This document shows positions 61,456 through 64,000 of a DNA stretch of 64,000 nt, one piece after another. Positions within the stretch are counted from its first letter, which is position 1. Each line of letters begins with the position of its first letter. The translations under genes and the position numbers were made by a program. The stretch is from Lewinellaceae bacterium. GTDB taxonomy: Bacteria; Bacteroidota; Bacteroidia; Chitinophagales; Saprospiraceae. Under the pieces are notes generated by a model. It made no database searches, was not told the origin of the DNA, and worked only from the letters and a program-made list of their open reading frames with translations. The stretch spans positions 100,001-164,000 of the forward strand of contig JADJYW010000019.1 of NCBI GenBank assembly GCA_016719605.1, read 5' to 3'.

Positions 61456-64000
61456 CTATTCTACATAAATTTCGTCCACAAACAACCAGCAGGGATTGCC
61501 GGCGCCTTTGTGGCCGGCGGGGCACTTGCCCAGTGTTTCCCCCACGATGCGGACGTAGCGGGCAGTGGTGTTTGCCAATTCGATGGTAAGTTTTTTTTGC
61601 AGGGAACCGACGGCGGTGTGCGGCACATCGTTGAGGGTTTCGCCTGCCGGGGTGAATGTTTTTCCGTCGTCGGACACTTCTACCTGAAGTTTGGTGGGGA
61701 AAAATATCCACGAATTTTCATCTTGCAAGAAGTTGACGTGGATGGTTCGAACGGGCTTGCTGCTGCCCAGATCAAGCACGGCGTCGAGGTTGGCCCCCTC
61801 GTAGCCCTGCCAGCGTCCGGAGCGGAAGTCGGCGCCGCCGGGCTGAAGGTCCACCAAGGCCTGATCGCCGCCGCCGGTGTATTGCGGGCTGTACCGGGTG
61901 GCGAGGCGCAGTATGCGCAGATCGGAGCGGAGTTTAAAAAAACCGGCTTCCTCCACGGGGCTGACCTGCCGGCCGCGTGCAGCCATGAACCTCAGGCGGG
62001 TATTTTCCGAAAGGACAAGCGGTTTTTCGTAGCGGGCAGAGGAATCGCGGTTCGGCTCGCTGCCGTCGAGGGTATAAAAAATGGCGGCTTCCGGATCGGC
62101 ACAGCCGAGTGTGACCGTTTGGTTATCCTGAAACACGCGCCGGGCATCCGTTACGAACGGCATGGGCACGATTGGTTCGCCCTCGATGGCCGCGACGGGG
62201 CAGTCGGCCGTGTTTTTGCCCCATTCGGAAGGTTTGTCGGTCATATCAAAACGCAACTCGCCGCCCTGCAGCAGGTCTTCGTGCGTAAACCAGGTTTTCG
62301 TCCACGGCTGGCCGTTCCGATAGGCCCGCTGAATGTAGCGCCGGCGTGTCGAGGCGCCTTTGGCCGAAATGGTGAACGCATTGCCGTTGTCGAGGTGGAT
62401 CGTCGCTTTTTCAAAAAGGGGGGTGCCGATCACATACTGCCCGCTTCCGGGTACCACGGGATAGAACCCGAGTGCCGAGAAGACATACCAGGCCGACATC
62501 TGGCCACAGTCTTCGTTGCCGCTCAGGCCGTCGGGCCGGTCGGAGTACTGCTCGTCGAGGATTTGGCGCACGCGCTGCTGGGTTTTGGCGGGCTGGCCGG
62601 CGTAGTTGTAGAGGTAGGCGATATGGTGGCTGGGTTCGTTGCCTTGCACATACTGCCCGACGAGGCCGGTGATGTCGGCTTGTTGCCGCCCGGTGGTTTT
62701 GGGCTGCGCGGAAAAGAGCGCGTCAAGTTGTTTGGCGAATGCTTCGCGGCCGCCAAACAGGCGCATCATACCGGACACGTCGTGCGGAGCAGCGAAACGG
62801 TATTGCCAGGCATTGGCTTCCGTATAATTGAAATTGACCTCGAAGGGGTCGAAGGGTGCGTGCCAGGTCGCGTTGTTTCGGGCACGGAAAAAGGCGGTAG
62901 CCGGGTCGAACAGGTTTTTGTAGTACTGTGCCCGCCGCAGGAAGGTGTCGGCTATATTTTGGCGACCCATAGCCAGCGCCATTTGGGCCACGCACCAGTC
63001 GTCATAGGCATATTCGAGGGTTTTCGAGACCGATTCCGGTTCTTCATCGGAGGGGATGTAGCCGAGTTTTTTGTACCACTGGAGGCCGTATCGGTCTTCG
63101 TTGGCGCTGGCGAGCATGGCATCGAGGGCCTTGTTGCCGTCGTAGCCCCGAATACCCTTTCGCCAGGCATCGGCGATAACCGGAATGGCGTGGTAGCCGA
63201 TCATACAGTCTGTTTCGCAGGCGCTGAGTTCCCATACCGGCAGCCGACCACCCTGTTCGTACTGGCGCAGAAAGGTTTGGATAAAATCGTTGGTACGTTT
63301 GGGTTCGAGGATGGTAAACAGGGGCTTGCAGGCGCGGTAAGTGTCCCACAGGGAAAACACGGTATAATAATCATGGCCTTCGGCCTGATGCACTTCCTTG
63401 TCGCGGCCCCGGTATTCGCCGTTGACATCGGAGTACAGATTGGGGGCAAGCATGGTGTGGTACAAAGCGGAGTAGAAGGTGCGCTTTTGGGCTTCAGTTC
63501 CCCCTTCCACAGTGATTTTGGACAATTGCCCGGCCCACTTGGCCTGCGTTTCTGCGCGTACCCGGTCGAAGTCGAAGTGCGGGCACTCGGCATCCAGATT
63601 TTTCCGGGCGTTTTGGACGCTTACGGCCGACAGGGCCACGGTGACCACCAGGGGCGTGCCCTCGTACCCGTAGAAATCAATCAGGGATACAATGCCTTTG
63701 CTGGTCACACTGTACTGCGACAAGATTGGATCGAGGGTCATATCGAACACCCGGGCATGAATAAATGGTCGGGAAAAACGGATGGCAAAATACAGGCGCT
63801 GGTCTTTGGCCCAGGCGCTGGATATGCGTTGGCCGACCAGTTCGCGGTCGCCGATGATAGTCAGGGTAGACTGGAGCACCTGGTCGCGGTGGCGCAAATC
63901 CAGCAAGAGGTGGTTAAACTCGCGGTTGGCCGGGAAGGTATAGCGGTGTACGCCTACGCGCTCGGTGGCCGTCAGTTCCACCGATATTTCGTCGGGTTTG
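61456..64000 (-). CDS. Glycoside hydrolase family 92 alpha-mannosidase with C-terminal carbohydrate-binding modules, start outside window
   Basis: At least 848 residues; the frame is open to the right edge, so the N-terminus and signal peptide are missing. GH92 hallmarks are TFYSALYHTMLAPNLYSD, VFSLWDTYRACKPLF, LPVWELSACETDCMIGYHA (catalytic-region acidic residues), and GNEDCGQMSAWYVFSALGFYPV. After about residue 600 come a chitobiase/hexosaminidase C-terminal-like segment (IFYTLDGSEPNRDSSARYEK) and an F5/8 type C-like module (GRWQGYEGANLDAVLDLG to the end). Such calcium-dependent enzymes trim alpha-1,2 (or related) mannosides of glycoproteins outside the cell or in the periplasm. Confidence 0.93.
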   Translation of the reverse strand, partial: KPDEISVELTATERVGVHRYTFPANREFNHLLLDLRHRDQVLQSTLTIIGDRELVGQRISSAWAKDQRLYFAIRFSRPFIHARVFDMTLDPILSQYSVTSKGIVSLIDFYGYEGTPLVVTVALSAVSVQNARKNLDAECPHFDFDRVRAETQAKWAGQLSKITVEGGTEAQKRTFYSALYHTMLAPNLYSDVNGEYRGRDKEVHQAEGHDYYTVFSLWDTYRACKPLFTILEPKRTNDFIQTFLRQYEQGGRLPVWELSACETDCMIGYHAIPVIADAWRKGIRGYDGNKALDAMLASANEDRYGLQWYKKLGYIPSDEEPESVSKTLEYAYDDWCVAQMALAMGRQNIADTFLRRAQYYKNLFDPATAFFRARNNATWHAPFDPFEVNFNYTEANAWQYRFAAPHDVSGMMRLFGGREAFAKQLDALFSAQPKTTGRQQADITGLVGQYVQGNEPSHHIAYLYNYAGQPAKTQQRVRQILDEQYSDRPDGLSGNEDCGQMSAWYVFSALGFYPVVPGSGQYVIGTPLFEKATIHLDNGNAFTISAKGASTRRRYIQRAYRNGQPWTKTWFTHEDLLQGGELRFDMTDKPSEWGKNTADCPVAAIEGEPIVPMPFVTDARRVFQDNQTVTLGCADPEAAIFYTLDGSEPNRDSSARYEKPLVLSENTRLRFMAARGRQVSPVEEAGFFKLRSDLRILRLATRYSPQYTGGGDQALVDLQPGGADFRSGRWQGYEGANLDAVLDLGSSKPVRTIHVNFLQDENSWIFFPTKLQVEVSDDGKTFTPAGETLNDVPHTAVGSLQKKLTIELANTTARYVRIVGETLGKCPAGHKGAGNPCWLFVDEIYVE

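Overview
The window is a GC-rich chromosomal segment from a member of the Bacteroidota. Four things support this. At least a dozen genes, on both strands, carry the Bacteroidota-type -7 promoter element TAnnTTTG 20-160 nt upstream of the start. Three secreted proteins end in type IX secretion sorting domains. SprB-like repeats and a gliding-motility-type (CHU_C) C-terminal domain are present. Shine-Dalgarno sequences are largely absent. The protein flavour (giant adhesin-like T9SS cargo, GH92, conflict proteins with FGE-sulfatase domains) would fit a Saprospiria/Chitinophagia-like lineage, but that finer placement is only an inference.

Layout. 1-2967: the end of an rRNA operon (23S lacking its 5' end, 5S, strong terminator). 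3027-9700: an accessory region. It starts with a two-gene predicted NTP-dependent conflict system: a SIR2-like protein with a C-terminal effector-associated domain, then an nSTAND1 NTPase with a membrane segment and an FGE-sulfatase domain. Next come a 109-bp tandem array of palindromes, a REP-associated tyrosine transposase (RAYT), a reverse-transcriptase tail, a DUF2442 gene and scattered copies of the same palindromes. 9806-15799: a giant T9SS type B surface protein. 15803-18546: LOG-family hydrolase, nitrilase, CoA-binding protein and dcd. 18867-24154: an SprB-repeat/SdrD_B-like adhesin (frameshifted), a membrane protein and a lipoprotein. 24481-29895 (minus): DUF58, a secreted DUF3298-like protein and a MoxR ATPase, then an M20 amidohydrolase and uppS. 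30432-46308: a housekeeping block (eno, infB, an rfbA-like nucleotidyltransferase, secA, dnaE) interrupted by a large membrane protein and a scar of gene remnants. 46356-52254: T9SS esterase, MltA-like lytic transglycosylase, ABC-F ATPase, DUF4286. 52455-54730: a second immunity-like patch with a broken TIR/coiled-coil/FGE-sulfatase gene and a UPF0175/DUF3368 toxin-antitoxin pair. 54886-64000: GT2 glycosyltransferase, large membrane protein, RDD protein, mtaB (frameshifted), an SRPBCC/GyrI-like protein and a GH92 mannosidase running off the right edge.

The most interesting theme is the combination at 3-9.7 kb. It joins an effector/sensor pair whose FGE-sulfatase terminus has the look of a diversity-generating-retroelement target, a relic of a reverse transcriptase, and a RAYT-linked palindrome array. 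A related FGE-sulfatase effector with a TIR domain lies 46 kb away. A second theme is palindromic elements inside or at the ends of genes: an in-frame insertion in the STAND gene, and the last codons of the nitrilase. A third is short G-poor tandem repeats directly before start codons.

Several genes (SprB-repeat protein, DUF3298-like protein, TIR/FGE protein, mtaB) are broken by small indels, at least one in a homopolymer. Some may be sequence errors rather than biology. All function calls come from reading motifs by eye; no database search was possible.
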